A stretch of 64,000 bases of DNA from Candidatus Aminicenantes bacterium UBA6072 (GCA_002436105.1 DIXU01000014.1:62001-126000), one strand, 5' to 3'. Numbered from the stretch's first letter, positions 33,246 to 41,561 are shown. The notes: a model not told the origin generated them from the sequence alone. Numbers and translations: made by a program.

Positions 33246-34166
33246 TTATTGCGCTTTTTTAAAATGCACTATTGAGCCGGCCTTGAGGATGAAGCCGGGC
33301 AGCTCGCGGCCGAAAAAGCTCCCAAGGTCACGGGCGGTCTCCAGCAGCTTGTCCAGGTTGACGCCCGCCACCAGCCCCTGGCGCTGCAGCGAATGGACCA
33401 GGTCCTCGCTGCAGACGTTGCCGGCCGCCACCTTGGTGAAAGGGCAGCCGCCCAGTCCGCCCAGTGCCGACTCAAAATACCTGACGCCGGTCCGCAGGGC
33501 GGCGTAGCAGTTGGCCAGGCCCAGGCCGTACGTGTTGTGGAAATGGCAGGCCAGCTCGACCCGGTCGTCGCGTTTCAGGATCTCCCCGAACAAGGCTTCG
33601 ACCTGCGGCGGATGGGCGTGGCCGGCCGTATCGGCCAGGCTGATGTTGCGGATACCCGCTTCCAGGTACTTCTCAACGATGGACAGGACGCGCTCCGGCG
33701 CGATCGGCCCTTCAAAGCCGCAACCGAAAGCCGACTGGATGGAGGCCTGGACGCGCTTCTGCGCCTTCAATGCCGATTGGGCCATGGCGATGATCTGACC
33801 GACGGCCTCATCGGTGCCCCGGCCCGTGTTCTTGCGGCTGTGCGTGTCGCTGGCCGAGACCCCCATGCAGAACATGCCGACCCCGCAGGCCATGCCGCGC
33901 TCGAGCCCTTTTTCATTCAGCACCAGGCCGGAAAGGACGACCGCGGAAGGGGCTTTCCCTTCCTGGCTGAAATGGGCGAACAGCTTGTCGCTGTCGGCCA
34001 TCTGCGGCACCCTCTCGGGATTGACGAACGACCCGAGCTGGATCATGTCGATGCCGGCGGCCAGCAGCCCCTCGACCCAGGCGATCTTCCTTTCCAGGGG
34101 CACGACCTGCTTCTCGATCTGCAACCCGTCGCGCAAACCGACTTCGTGAATCCTGATTTCATTCAT
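33246..34166 (-). CDS. HMG-CoA lyase-family enzyme (candidate citramalyl-CoA lyase)
   Basis: 306 residues, TIM-barrel HMGL-like. It begins IRIHEVGLRDGLQIEK (family E-V-G-x-R-D-G-x-Q with catalytic Arg-Asp), has SLADTAGHAHPPQVEALFGE, metal-site histidines in ACHFHNTYGLGLANCY, and the signature LGGLGGCPF with the active-site cysteine. These residues mark an acyl-CoA lyase of the HMG-CoA lyase type, which splits a 3-hydroxy-3-methyl acyl-CoA into acetyl-CoA and a keto acid. Real HMG-CoA lyase is the direct alternative. No HMG-CoA synthase or methylglutaconyl-CoA hydratase is near, and the aconitase-like genes instead fit citramalyl-CoA. Confidence 0.88.
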   Translation of the reverse strand: MNEIRIHEVGLRDGLQIEKQVVPLERKIAWVEGLLAAGIDMIQLGSFVNPERVPQMADSDKLFAHFSQEGKAPSAVVLSGLVLNEKGLERGMACGVGMFCMGVSASDTHSRKNTGRGTDEAVGQIIAMAQSALKAQKRVQASIQSAFGCGFEGPIAPERVLSIVEKYLEAGIRNISLADTAGHAHPPQVEALFGEILKRDDRVELACHFHNTYGLGLANCYAALRTGVRYFESALGGLGGCPFTKVAAGNVCSEDLVHSLQRQGLVAGVNLDKLLETARDLGSFFGRELPGFILKAGSIVHFKKAQ

Positions 34167-34207
34167 TGGGCGCCCCCCTTCTGCCTTCTGGCGTTGCCAG
34201 GCCCGGG

Positions 34208-35353
34208 CTACAGTTTTGCGGCGATGGCCTCGGCCATTTCCAGTGTCTTGCTGCCGCCGCCCATGTCATACGTGCGCACCTTGCCCTCGGCGATCACTTC
34301 GGCCACGGCTTTCTCGATCTTGGCGGCCATCTGTTTCTCGCCGAGCCAGTCCAGCATCATCTTGGCCGCCAGGATCGTGGCAATGGGATTGGTCTTGTAC
34401 TGACCGGCATACTTGGGCGCCGAGCCATGCGTGGGCTCGAAAACAGCCAGTTTTTCGCCGATATTGCCGGAGCAACCGAAACCCAGGCCGCCGACCATCT
34501 GGGCGCAGAGGTCGGAGACGATGTCTCCGAACATGTTGGTGGCCACCAGCACCGAGTAGTTCTTGGGATTCTTCAGCAGCCACATGCAGATGGCGTCGAT
34601 ATTGGCGTCGTCCATCTGGATGCCCGGGAAATCCTTGGCCACTTCCTTGCCGATCTCGAGGAAAAGCCCTTCGGTGGCACGCACGACATTGGCCTTGTGG
34701 ACCACGGTGACCTTGGGGTAGCCGTGCTTTTTGGCGTACTCGAAGGCGGCGCGGATGATGCGCTCCGAACCCTTGCGGGTATTGATCTTGCAGGTGATGG
34801 CATACTGGTCCAGCGGCACGTCCTTGAAGGCGGCGAAACCCTTGGCGTTCCTCAGCAGCACATCCTTGACCTCCTGGGGGACGGGATTGAATTCCACCCC
34901 CGAGTAGAGGTCCTCGGTATTTTCGCGGAAAATGACCAGGTCGATTCCCTCTTTGTAATTGATGGGATTGCCCGGATACGCCTTGCAGGGACGCAGGCAA
35001 GTGAAGAGGTCGAACAATTGGCGCATGCGCACGATCGGCGAACGGTAGACCAGTCCCTTGCCCTTCAATTCGGGCACCAGCTCGGCCTCGGCCGCCTTGA
35101 CCGGCTTGGAGGTGATGGCGCCGAACATGGCGGCGTCGACGCTCCGCAGCAGGTCGATGGTGCGCTGCGGGAACGATTCCCCTTCCCGGCACCAGAATTC
35201 CCAGCCGATGTCGCCGTGGATGTACTCGGCGTTGAAACGCAGCTTGTCGAGGACGATTCTTGCCGCCTCCATCACTTCCTTGCCGATGCCGTCGCCGGGG
35301 AGCCAGGCAATCCTGAACTTTTTTCCAAGAGACGTTTGACCTGAGACGCTCAT
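34208..35353 (-). CDS. Isocitrate/isopropylmalate-family dehydrogenase (candidate 3-methylmalate dehydrogenase)
   Basis: 381 residues. Family marks: IAWLPGDGIGKEVMEAA, DLVIFRENTEDLYSGVEF, VVHKANVVRATEGLF, the metal-binding MDDANIDAICMWLL and NMFGDIVSDLCAQMVGGLG, and the cofactor loop VFEPTHGSAPKYAG. The substrate segment SPIVRMRQLFDLFTCLRP resembles isocitrate or homoisocitrate enzymes but does not match either cleanly, and lacks the leucine-rich pocket typical of LeuB. It oxidises a 2-hydroxyacid next to a carboxylate, releasing carbon dioxide. As first gene of the operon it could turn 3-methylmalate into 2-oxobutyrate. Ribosome site AAGGAGGA. Confidence 0.88.
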   Translation of the reverse strand: MSVSGQTSLGKKFRIAWLPGDGIGKEVMEAARIVLDKLRFNAEYIHGDIGWEFWCREGESFPQRTIDLLRSVDAAMFGAITSKPVKAAEAELVPELKGKGLVYRSPIVRMRQLFDLFTCLRPCKAYPGNPINYKEGIDLVIFRENTEDLYSGVEFNPVPQEVKDVLLRNAKGFAAFKDVPLDQYAITCKINTRKGSERIIRAAFEYAKKHGYPKVTVVHKANVVRATEGLFLEIGKEVAKDFPGIQMDDANIDAICMWLLKNPKNYSVLVATNMFGDIVSDLCAQMVGGLGFGCSGNIGEKLAVFEPTHGSAPKYAGQYKTNPIATILAAKMMLDWLGEKQMAAKIEKAVAEVIAEGKVRTYDMGGGSKTLEMAEAIAAKL

Positions 35354-35387
35354 CTATTCCTCCTTTTTTACATACTTCCGCACGGAT

Positions 35388-35416
35388 TGTATAGCATAGA
35401 AAAAATGCTTCGTCAA
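35388..35416 (-). promoter_or_regulatory. Promoter of the five-enzyme operon
   Basis: Minus strand: TTGACG (35416-35411), 17 bases, TATACA (35393-35388). It is divergent from the rimO promoter. Confidence 0.7.
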
Positions 35417-35459
35417 TCCGAAGCCGGCGCCGTCTGCAGGCCCGCCCAGGCGTTGAAAT

Positions 35460-35488
35460 TTGCCAGCGGACGGGGCTTTTGCTACAAT
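35460..35488 (+). promoter_or_regulatory. rimO promoter
   Basis: TTGCCA (35460-35465), 17 bases, TACAAT (35483-35488). Confidence 0.6.
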
Positions 35489-35518
35489 GACGGGGCAATC
35501 AGAAAGACAGCAATTCCC

Positions 35519-36847
35519 ATGAGAGAAAAGCAAAGCACTGAATGTCGCCGTGCAGCGTTTGTCAGCCTGGGCTGCTTCAAAAACACGGTCGACAGCGAGG
35601 TACTGGCCGGCATGCTCCAGGAGCGCGGCCTGGCCGTCGTCTCCGAGTACGAAAAACCCGACTGGCTGATCATCAACACCTGCGGTTTCATCCGCGACGC
35701 CAAGGAGGAAAGCATCGGCGAGATCCTGGCCGCGCTGGAAAAAAAGGAAAAGGGGGAGATCCGGCGCTTGGCCGTTTTCGGCTGCCTGATCCAGCGCTAT
35801 TACCGGGAACTGCGGGAAACCTTCGCCGCCGCCGACATCCTCTGGGGCGTCAACGACACCGAGGCGCTGGCCGACGCCATCGCCGCCGGCCGGCCGGCCG
35901 TTTATCCGGATCGGCAGTTGTTCCTCTATAACGACACGCATCAACGCCCGGCGTTCACTACGGCCAATTCTTCCTTCATCAAGATTTCCGAAGGCTGCGA
36001 CATGGCCTGCAGCTTCTGCGCCATTCCGCAGATCCGCGGCCCCTTCCGCTCGCGATCGATCCCCTCCATTCTCAGGGAGGCTGAAGCGCTGAAGAAAAGG
36101 GGCGTGGAGGAATTGAACCTCATTTCCCAGAACTCCACCCATTTCGGCAGGGACAGGGGAGGGCCCTCGCTGCTTCCCGCCCTGCTGAAGGCGGTCTCCT
36201 CGCTGGGATTTCGCTGGCTCCGCGTGTTGTACCTGATGCCCGAAGAGGTCACCCCGGAGATTCTCGAAGGATTCGACCAGCCTTCGCTCCTGCCGTACTT
36301 CGATCTTCCCTTTCAGCACGTCTCCCCGCGCATTCTCAGGAAAATGAGGCGCAACGGCGGTTATGCGGCGAACCTGGGCCTGGTACGCGACATCCGCCGG
36401 CATTTCCCCGGAGCCGTGTTGCGCAGCACTTTTATCGTCGGTTTCCCCGGCGAAAGCGAAGACGACTTCCGGCAGCTGCTCGACTTTGCCGCGGAGGCCG
36501 GGCTGGAGCGCATCGGCGTTTTCGCTTTTTCACCCGAAGAGAACACCGGATGTTTTGCGCTGCCCGGTCGCAAAAGCCCGCGTACGATCGCGGAAAGAAA
36601 GCGCCGCCTGCTGGACGTCGGCGACCGGAATCTGCGGCGCTTCAATAAGGGACTGGTCGGGAAGACGCTTGACTTCCTGCCGTTGGGCCCCTGGACTCAC
36701 GACAGCACCATCGGCCGCCTCTGGGCTCAGGCGCCCGAGGTCGATGGCCACTGCCGGGTCAAAGTTCGCTACAGCGAAGCAGCGACCATGTATCCTGTGC
36801 GCGTGAGCGGCTACGAGAACGAAATGCTGCTGGGAGAAAAATCATGA
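35519..36847 (+). CDS. rimO: Ribosomal protein S12 methylthiotransferase
   Basis: 442 residues from ATG 35519, which fits the promoter just upstream; the frame before that is open but lies over the promoter. Three parts: the N-terminal UPF0004 domain (FVSLGCFKNTVDSEVLAGML, INTCGFIRDAKEES), the radical SAM domain with CDMACSFC at the usual place (C-x3-C-x2-C), and the C-terminal TRAM domain. SLGCxKN and GxDS-like motifs fit RimO better than MiaB. It adds a methylthio group to an aspartate of ribosomal protein S12. Start overlap ATGA with pgpA. Confidence 0.93.
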   Translation: MREKQSTECRRAAFVSLGCFKNTVDSEVLAGMLQERGLAVVSEYEKPDWLIINTCGFIRDAKEESIGEILAALEKKEKGEIRRLAVFGCLIQRYYRELRETFAAADILWGVNDTEALADAIAAGRPAVYPDRQLFLYNDTHQRPAFTTANSSFIKISEGCDMACSFCAIPQIRGPFRSRSIPSILREAEALKKRGVEELNLISQNSTHFGRDRGGPSLLPALLKAVSSLGFRWLRVLYLMPEEVTPEILEGFDQPSLLPYFDLPFQHVSPRILRKMRRNGGYAANLGLVRDIRRHFPGAVLRSTFIVGFPGESEDDFRQLLDFAAEAGLERIGVFAFSPEENTGCFALPGRKSPRTIAERKRRLLDVGDRNLRRFNKGLVGKTLDFLPLGPWTHDSTIGRLWAQAPEVDGHCRVKVRYSEAATMYPVRVSGYENEMLLGEKS

Positions 36848-37302
36848 AAAAGATCGGCTTGGCTGTCGCCACATTCTTTGGCACCGGCTTTCTGCCCATG
36901 GCCCCGGGGACCTGGGCATCGGCCTTCGTAGCGCTCATTGTCTATTTCACACCCTTGTCCGGAGCGCCGTTCGTCGTGATGGCCGGCATCACCGCCGCGG
37001 TCTTCGCGTTCGGCATTCCGGCCGCCGGCGTCTGCGAAACTCATTTCGGGAAAAAAGACCCCCGCCCCTGCGTGATCGACGAGGTGGCCGGCCAATTGAT
37101 CAGCCTCTGGCTCCTTCCGCGCCAGGCAGGATTCTATGTCGCCGCATTTTTTTTATTTCGCATCTTCGATATCATCAAGCCTTTCCCGGTGAGGAAAAGC
37201 GAGTCCCTGCCCGGCGGTCTCGGCATCATGGTCGACGACGTGCTGGCCGGGCTCTACGTCCTGGCGCTGATGCAGCTGGCCCGCTGGTTGCTTACGGGCT
37301 GA
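36844..37302 (+). CDS. pgpA: Phosphatidylglycerophosphatase A
   Basis: 152 residues. Family marks: FFGTGFLPMAPGTWASA at the start, then KKDPRPCVIDEVAGQLISL and FFLFRIFDIIKPFPVRKSE, and MVDDVLAGLYV. Four membrane segments. PgpA removes a phosphate from phosphatidylglycerophosphate to make phosphatidylglycerol in the inner membrane. Translationally coupled to rimO by ATGA. Confidence 0.95.
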   Translation: MKKIGLAVATFFGTGFLPMAPGTWASAFVALIVYFTPLSGAPFVVMAGITAAVFAFGIPAAGVCETHFGKKDPRPCVIDEVAGQLISLWLLPRQAGFYVAAFFLFRIFDIIKPFPVRKSESLPGGLGIMVDDVLAGLYVLALMQLARWLLTG

Positions 37303-37315
37303 AACGCGGCGACGA

Positions 37316-37344
37316 TTGCTTTTTTCCCGGGGAAAGTGTAAAAT
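37316..37344 (+). promoter_or_regulatory. rpmB promoter
   Basis: TTGCTT (37316-37321), 17 bases, TAAAAT (37339-37344). Confidence 0.6.
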
Positions 37345-37375
37345 AGGCCGATCATTTGAAAAGGAGGCTCCTGCC

Positions 37376-37567
37376 ATGGCAAAAGTATGCGATATATGCG
37401 GGAAAAAACCGGTATACGGCCATAACGTCAGCCATTCCCATAAATTGACCAATCGCCGCTGGGAACCGAACCTGCAGAAGGTCAAGGTGGTGGTCGACGG
37501 CCAGACCAAATCCCTGCGGGTCTGCACCGCCTGCATCCGCTCCGGCAAAGTCAAAAAAGTCGTCTGA
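37376..37567 (+). CDS. rpmB: 50S ribosomal protein L28 (zinc-binding form)
   Basis: 63 residues, full length. Strong ribosome site AAGGAGG. L28 marks: CDICGKKPVYGHNVSHS at the start, HKLTNRRWEPNLQKV and the end RVCTACIRSGKV. It keeps both C-x-x-C pairs (C5/C8 and the CTAC pair), the zinc-binding form rather than the cysteine-less form, which suggests no zinc-response paralogue. Part of the large subunit. Confidence 0.97.
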   Translation: MAKVCDICGKKPVYGHNVSHSHKLTNRRWEPNLQKVKVVVDGQTKSLRVCTACIRSGKVKKVV

Positions 37568-37581
37568 TCGCCTCCCCCGGC

Positions 37582-38070
37582 TTGAAACCTGAATCTGCGA
37601 GCGTCTTCGCCTCGAAACGAAGAGTCGGGCTCATCGGCGGCAGCGCTCCCGAACCCCGGCATCTGCGAATTGCCGAAGAGATGGGGCGTCTCATCGCCGA
37701 GAGCGGGTTCGTTCTGGTCAACGGCGGCTTGAAAGGGGTCATGGAAGCATCGGCCAGGGGCGCCAAGTCGAGTGACGGCTGGGTCATCGGCATCCTGCCG
37801 GGAAAAGCGGCCCGGGAAGCGAATCCCTATACGGACGTCGCCGTCCCCACCGGCCTGGGGTATTTGCGCAACGCGCTGGTGGTGCTGAATTCCGACTGCC
37901 TGGTGGCGATCGCCGGCGCCTATGGAACCCTCTCCGAGATCGCCTACACGCAGATATTCGGCAGGAAAGTGTTCGGCATCGAGACCTGGGATGTGCCGGG
38001 CGTGATCCCCGTCTCTTCCGCCCAGGACGCCATGGGGCGGATCCTCGAATACTTCGCGAGGCAGAAGTAG
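37582..38070 (+). CDS. LOG-like / TIGR00725-type Rossmann protein
   Basis: 162 residues. Only TTG 37582 fits as start: no ATG or GTG occurs in frame before the first conserved strand RRVGLIGGSAPEPRHL. A P-loop-like sequence of the family, NGGLKGVMEASARGAK, is followed by VIGILPG, and later IAGAYGTLSEIAYTQIFGRKV, the G-(G/A)-x-G-T-x-x-E site of lysine-decarboxylase-like (LOG) nucleotide-binding proteins. It probably binds a nucleotide or nucleoside phosphate; substrate unknown. Sits between rpmB and truA. Confidence 0.8.
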   Translation: MKPESASVFASKRRVGLIGGSAPEPRHLRIAEEMGRLIAESGFVLVNGGLKGVMEASARGAKSSDGWVIGILPGKAAREANPYTDVAVPTGLGYLRNALVVLNSDCLVAIAGAYGTLSEIAYTQIFGRKVFGIETWDVPGVIPVSSAQDAMGRILEYFARQK

Positions 38071-38086
38071 GGAACGCCGGACCGCC

Positions 38087-38854
38087 ATGACGAACAACTA
38101 CCGCGTGGTCATCCATTTCGACGGCACCGAGTACTACGGCTGGCAGTTCCAGACGGCCGAATACCCGACCATCCAGGCCGAGATGATCCGCGTGCTGAAG
38201 ATCATCGCCAAGAAGCACGTGCTGGTCACCGGCAGCTCGCGCACCGACGCCGGCGTCCATTCCAGCGGCCTGACCGCCAACTTCCACCTGCCGGTGGCCA
38301 TCCAGCCCGACTCGCTGAAAAGGGCGCTGAACTCGCTGCTGCCCAGGGACATCCGCATCATGGAATGCGAGTTGATGGACAAGGCGTTCAACGCCCGCTT
38401 CGGCGCCGTCAGCAAGACCTACGTATACCGCATCTTCACCGGTCCGGTGCAGTCGCCATTCAGCCAGCGCTTCGCCCTGCACGTCCCCTTCCCCCTGGAC
38501 CTGAAAGCCATGCGCCGGGCCGTCCGCCACTTTGTGGGCCAGAAGGATTTTTCCTCCTTCACCTCGGACGATCCCGGCAAGAAGCGGCTGCGCGAGGTGG
38601 AGCGGTTTGCCATGCGGGTCAGGAACGAGGAGATCACCTTCACCGTGATCGGCAAGAGCTTCCTGCGCTACATGGTGCGCAACATGGTCGGGACGCTGAT
38701 CGACGTCGGCCGCGGCAAGATCGCGGCTTCCGACATTCCCGCCATTTTCGCGGCCAAGGACCGGCGCCAGGCCGGGCAGACGGCGCCGGCCAAGGGCCTG
38801 ACGCTGGTCAAGGTCGAATACCACCGGGAAGAGAAGGAGTCCACGCCGGAGTAG
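38087..38854 (+). CDS. truA: tRNA pseudouridine(38-40) synthase
   Basis: 255 residues, full length. Catalytic motif SSRTDAGVHS (aspartate about 54), start YRVVIHFDGTEYYGWQFQ, FNARFGAVSKTYVYRIF, and the C-terminal SFLRYMVRNMVGTLIDVGRGK. TruA makes pseudouridine in the anticodon arm of many tRNAs. It is convergent with the nfnB-like gene, 23 bases away. Confidence 0.97.
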   Translation: MTNNYRVVIHFDGTEYYGWQFQTAEYPTIQAEMIRVLKIIAKKHVLVTGSSRTDAGVHSSGLTANFHLPVAIQPDSLKRALNSLLPRDIRIMECELMDKAFNARFGAVSKTYVYRIFTGPVQSPFSQRFALHVPFPLDLKAMRRAVRHFVGQKDFSSFTSDDPGKKRLREVERFAMRVRNEEITFTVIGKSFLRYMVRNMVGTLIDVGRGKIAASDIPAIFAAKDRRQAGQTAPAKGLTLVKVEYHREEKESTPE

Positions 38855-38877
38855 ACCCCGTCAGCCCCGGGGATGCG

Positions 38878-40365
38878 TCAACTGCCGGGGAATTTGCCCA
38901 ACAGGTATTCGCGCATGGCCGCGGCCGCTTTCTTGCCGTCGCCCATTGCCAGGATAACGGTGGCTCCGCCGCGCACGATGTCGCCGCCGGCAAAAATATC
39001 CGGCACGGCGCTTTGCATGGTCTCTTCATTGACCACGATGGTTCCCCATTTGCTGACCTCGATCCCCTGGATGGCGCGCGGAATCAGCGGATTGGGGTCG
39101 GTTCCCACGCCGACGACCACCGTGTCGACATCGATCAGGTATTCCGATCCGGCAATCGCCACCGGCCGCCTCCTTCCGGAATCATCCGCCGCCCCCAGGC
39201 CCATCTTCTGCACCTTCATCTGCCTGACCCGCCCCTCGCTGTCGGCGATGTATTCGATGGGATTGGTCAATGTCAGGAATTCAACCCCTTCCTCCTTGGC
39301 GTGGTGGACCTCCTCGATGCGGGCAGGCATCTCCTGCTCACTGCGGCGATAGACGATCATGGCCCTGTCGGCTCCCAGGCGGACGGCGGTGCGCACCGAG
39401 TCCATGGCCGTGTTGCCCCCGCCGATGACCGCCACGCGCTTGCCGCGCACGATGGGCGTGTCGTACTCGGGAAACTGGTAGGCCTTCATCAGGTTGACCC
39501 GGGTGAGATACTCGTTGGAGGAATAGATGCCGATGGAATTCTCGCCCGGGATGTGCATGAACTTCGGCAGACCGGCCCCGCTGCCGATGAAGAACCCCCG
39601 GAAACCCTGATCCCTCAGTTCCTCGATGGCGACGGTCTTGCCGACGATGACATTCCGTTCAAAAACCACGCCCAGGGCCTCCAGGTAAGCGATCTCCGAA
39701 CGCACGATGCTCTTGGGCAGGCGGAACTCAGGGATGCCATAGCTCAGAACACCGGCCAGCTCGTGCAATGCCTCGAAAACGGTCACCTGGAATCCCCATT
39801 TCGCCATTTGCCCGGCGAAGGTCAGGCTGGCCGGCCCGGAGCCGACGGCGGCGACCCGGATCGGGACCCTGTCGGCAATTTTCGGGACCACAACGGCGCC
39901 GGCCAGGCGCTCACAATCCGAAGCGAACCGCTCGAGATAGCCGATCGCCACCGGCGGTTTTTTCATCTTTTGATACACGCAGTTGGCCTCGCACTGGATC
40001 TCCTGGGGGCAGACCCGGCCGCAAACGGCGGGCAAGGCGTTGGTTTCCTTCAGCTTTCTGGCCGCCGCGTTGAAATCCCCCTTCTCGATCAGCTTGATGA
40101 AGCCGGGAATGTTGATGTTCACCGGGCAACCCGAAATGCAGGTCGGCGCGGAGCAATCCAGGCAACGCTTCGCCTCCTGCATCGCAAGTTCCTCACTCAA
40201 GCCGGTGTTGACCTCGCGAAAGCCCATCCTCCTTTCCCGCGCGTCCAATTCCGGCATCTTGACGCGGGGAAGCGCACTCCTTTCCTTGGCGCTGAGCCTG
40301 CCGCGCAATGCGCTCCGCCATTCCTGGTTCCTGTCGGCTTGCAAATCCAGGGTATCGACCGGCAT
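38878..40365 (-). CDS. nfnB: NfnB-like NADP(H) subunit / GltD-family flavoprotein
   Basis: 495 residues. N-terminal Fe-S domain of the glutamate-synthase-beta type (CLDCSAPTCISGCPV, then CGRVCPQEIQCEANCVYQK) followed by two Rossmann domains: VAAVGSGPASLTFAGQMA for FAD and VAVIGGGNTAMDSVRTAVRLG for NADP(H); a late VGVGTDPNPL and GGDIVRGGATVILAMGDGKKAA close the FAD fold. In NfnAB this subunit binds NADP(H) and splits electrons onto ferredoxin and NAD. It follows the nfnA-like gene by 12 bases on one transcript. A free-standing homolog called GltA (homotetrameric glutamate synthase) is possible, but pairing supports Nfn. Confidence 0.88.
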   Translation of the reverse strand: MPVDTLDLQADRNQEWRSALRGRLSAKERSALPRVKMPELDARERRMGFREVNTGLSEELAMQEAKRCLDCSAPTCISGCPVNINIPGFIKLIEKGDFNAAARKLKETNALPAVCGRVCPQEIQCEANCVYQKMKKPPVAIGYLERFASDCERLAGAVVVPKIADRVPIRVAAVGSGPASLTFAGQMAKWGFQVTVFEALHELAGVLSYGIPEFRLPKSIVRSEIAYLEALGVVFERNVIVGKTVAIEELRDQGFRGFFIGSGAGLPKFMHIPGENSIGIYSSNEYLTRVNLMKAYQFPEYDTPIVRGKRVAVIGGGNTAMDSVRTAVRLGADRAMIVYRRSEQEMPARIEEVHHAKEEGVEFLTLTNPIEYIADSEGRVRQMKVQKMGLGAADDSGRRRPVAIAGSEYLIDVDTVVVGVGTDPNPLIPRAIQGIEVSKWGTIVVNEETMQSAVPDIFAGGDIVRGGATVILAMGDGKKAAAAMREYLLGKFPGS

Positions 40366-40377
40366 GAGAGGTCTCCT

Positions 40378-41205
40378 TTATGACAACGATTTCAAATAAC
40401 CGTCGAACGACTTCCTTTCCTCCGCCTTGTATGTGTTGAGCCGCTGGATCATCTCGTCATAATCGATCAGGTGGGCATCGAACTCGGGGCCATCGACACA
40501 GACGAAGCGGGTCTTGCCGCCGACCGATACCCGGCAGGCGCCGCACATGCCGGTTCCGTCCACCATGATGGTATTCAGGCTGGCGATGGTAGGAACGCTA
40601 TATCGCTTGGTCAGCAGTGCGGTGAACTTCATCATCACCGCCGGCCCGATGGCCACGGCCAGGTGAACGGGTTCCCGCTTGAGCACGTCCTCGACGCCCA
40701 CCGTGATCACGCCCTTGCGGCCATGCGAACCGTCATCGGTCATGACGATCACCTCGTCGGCGAAGGCGGCCATTTCCCTTTCCAGGATCAGAAGCTCGCG
40801 GTTGCGCGCACCCAGGACGGCGATCAGCTTGTTGCCGGCCTGCTGGAAGGCCCGCGCGATCGGATAGAGGGGGGCGATGCCTACGCCGCCGCCGCAGGCC
40901 AGAACGGTTCCGAGTTTCTCGACATGGGTCGGCCGGCCCAGGGGTCCGGATACGTCCAGGAGCGAATCGCCGGGGTTCAATCCGGTGATCTTGCATGAGG
41001 AGGTCCCGACTTTCTGGACGATCAGGGTGATCGTGCCGTTCTCCCGATCGGCATCGGCGATGGTCAGGGGGATCCTCTCCCCCTTTTCGTCGGTGCGGAC
41101 AATGACGAACTGGCCCGGGCTTTGCTTGCGTGAAATCAACGCGGCCTCGATGACCAGCTTCACCACATTTTCCGACAGCACTGTTTTTTCAACGACTTTA
41201 TTCAT
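40378..41205 (-). CDS. nfnA: NfnA-like ferredoxin:NADP oxidoreductase subunit
   Basis: 275 residues, of the length expected for NfnA/SudB. A ferredoxin-NADP-reductase-like barrel with GERIPLTIAD (R-x-P-x-T/S flavin site), the NAD-binding VLACGGGVGIAPLYPIARAF, and a C-terminal iron-sulfur motif DGTGMCGACRVSVGGKTRFVCVDGPEF, the [2Fe-2S] site of this family. Together with the GltD-type partner it makes a flavin-based bifurcating transhydrogenase: NADH plus reduced ferredoxin to two NADPH. Ribosome site GGAGG. First gene of this pair. Confidence 0.9.
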   Translation of the reverse strand: MNKVVEKTVLSENVVKLVIEAALISRKQSPGQFVIVRTDEKGERIPLTIADADRENGTITLIVQKVGTSSCKITGLNPGDSLLDVSGPLGRPTHVEKLGTVLACGGGVGIAPLYPIARAFQQAGNKLIAVLGARNRELLILEREMAAFADEVIVMTDDGSHGRKGVITVGVEDVLKREPVHLAVAIGPAVMMKFTALLTKRYSVPTIASLNTIMVDGTGMCGACRVSVGGKTRFVCVDGPEFDAHLIDYDEMIQRLNTYKAEERKSFDGYLKSLS

Positions 41206-41389
41206 GACGCCGTCCTCCAGGATGAATCAGAGTAGCAAAGTGTCCGCTCACATGCAATCCGAACTTCAGATCCCGAGAATTTTCCAGATCCCATTGGGCC
41301 TCCCGAATAAAGATAACAATTGTAATATAAAACAACAAAAATATATACGCAAAATATTTAAACACCGAAAAGATCAGCACCCATAAGCC

Positions 41390-41407
41390 TTTACCGGAAT
41401 CCGTAAA
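41390..41407. promoter_or_regulatory. Candidate enhancer-binding palindrome
   Basis: TTTACCGGAATCCGTAAA, an inverted repeat with TTTAC/GTAAA arms, about 165 bases upstream of the predicted sigma-54 transcription start, the usual distance for an NtrC-type activator site. A second short palindrome, CTTGAAATCAAG, lies at 41429-41440. Confidence 0.45.
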
Positions 41408-41544
41408 CGACAAATTAATTGACACTATCTTGAAATCAAGCACTGGCGGTCGTTTCTGGATTCAAATATAAAATAACTTTACACGGCGGGGATCATCAAG
41501 CACCAGGAATTACCGCAAACCCTTTGCCCGGGCTGCTTTTTCAA

Positions 41545-41561
41545 TTGGCACGACTCTTGCT
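41545..41561 (+). promoter_or_regulatory. Sigma-54 (-24/-12) promoter
   Basis: TTGGCACGACTCTTGCT: GG at 41547-41548 and GC at 41559-41560 with the correct 10 bases between them, matching the consensus YTGGCACG-N4-TTGCW at every defined position. The start ATG 41618 follows AAGGAG about 57 bases on. Several lines converge: the NtrC-type activator is encoded in the same cluster. Confidence 0.88.

Noticed and set aside
38365..40383. 672-codon plus-strand frame over truA and antisense to nfnB
   Set aside because: Conflicts with two recognised genes and shows no domain.
41198..41443. 81-codon minus-strand frame in the AT-rich regulatory region
   Set aside because: It overlaps the nfnA start and ribosome site, is AT-rich unlike real genes here, and has no recognisable features beyond one hydrophobic stretch.
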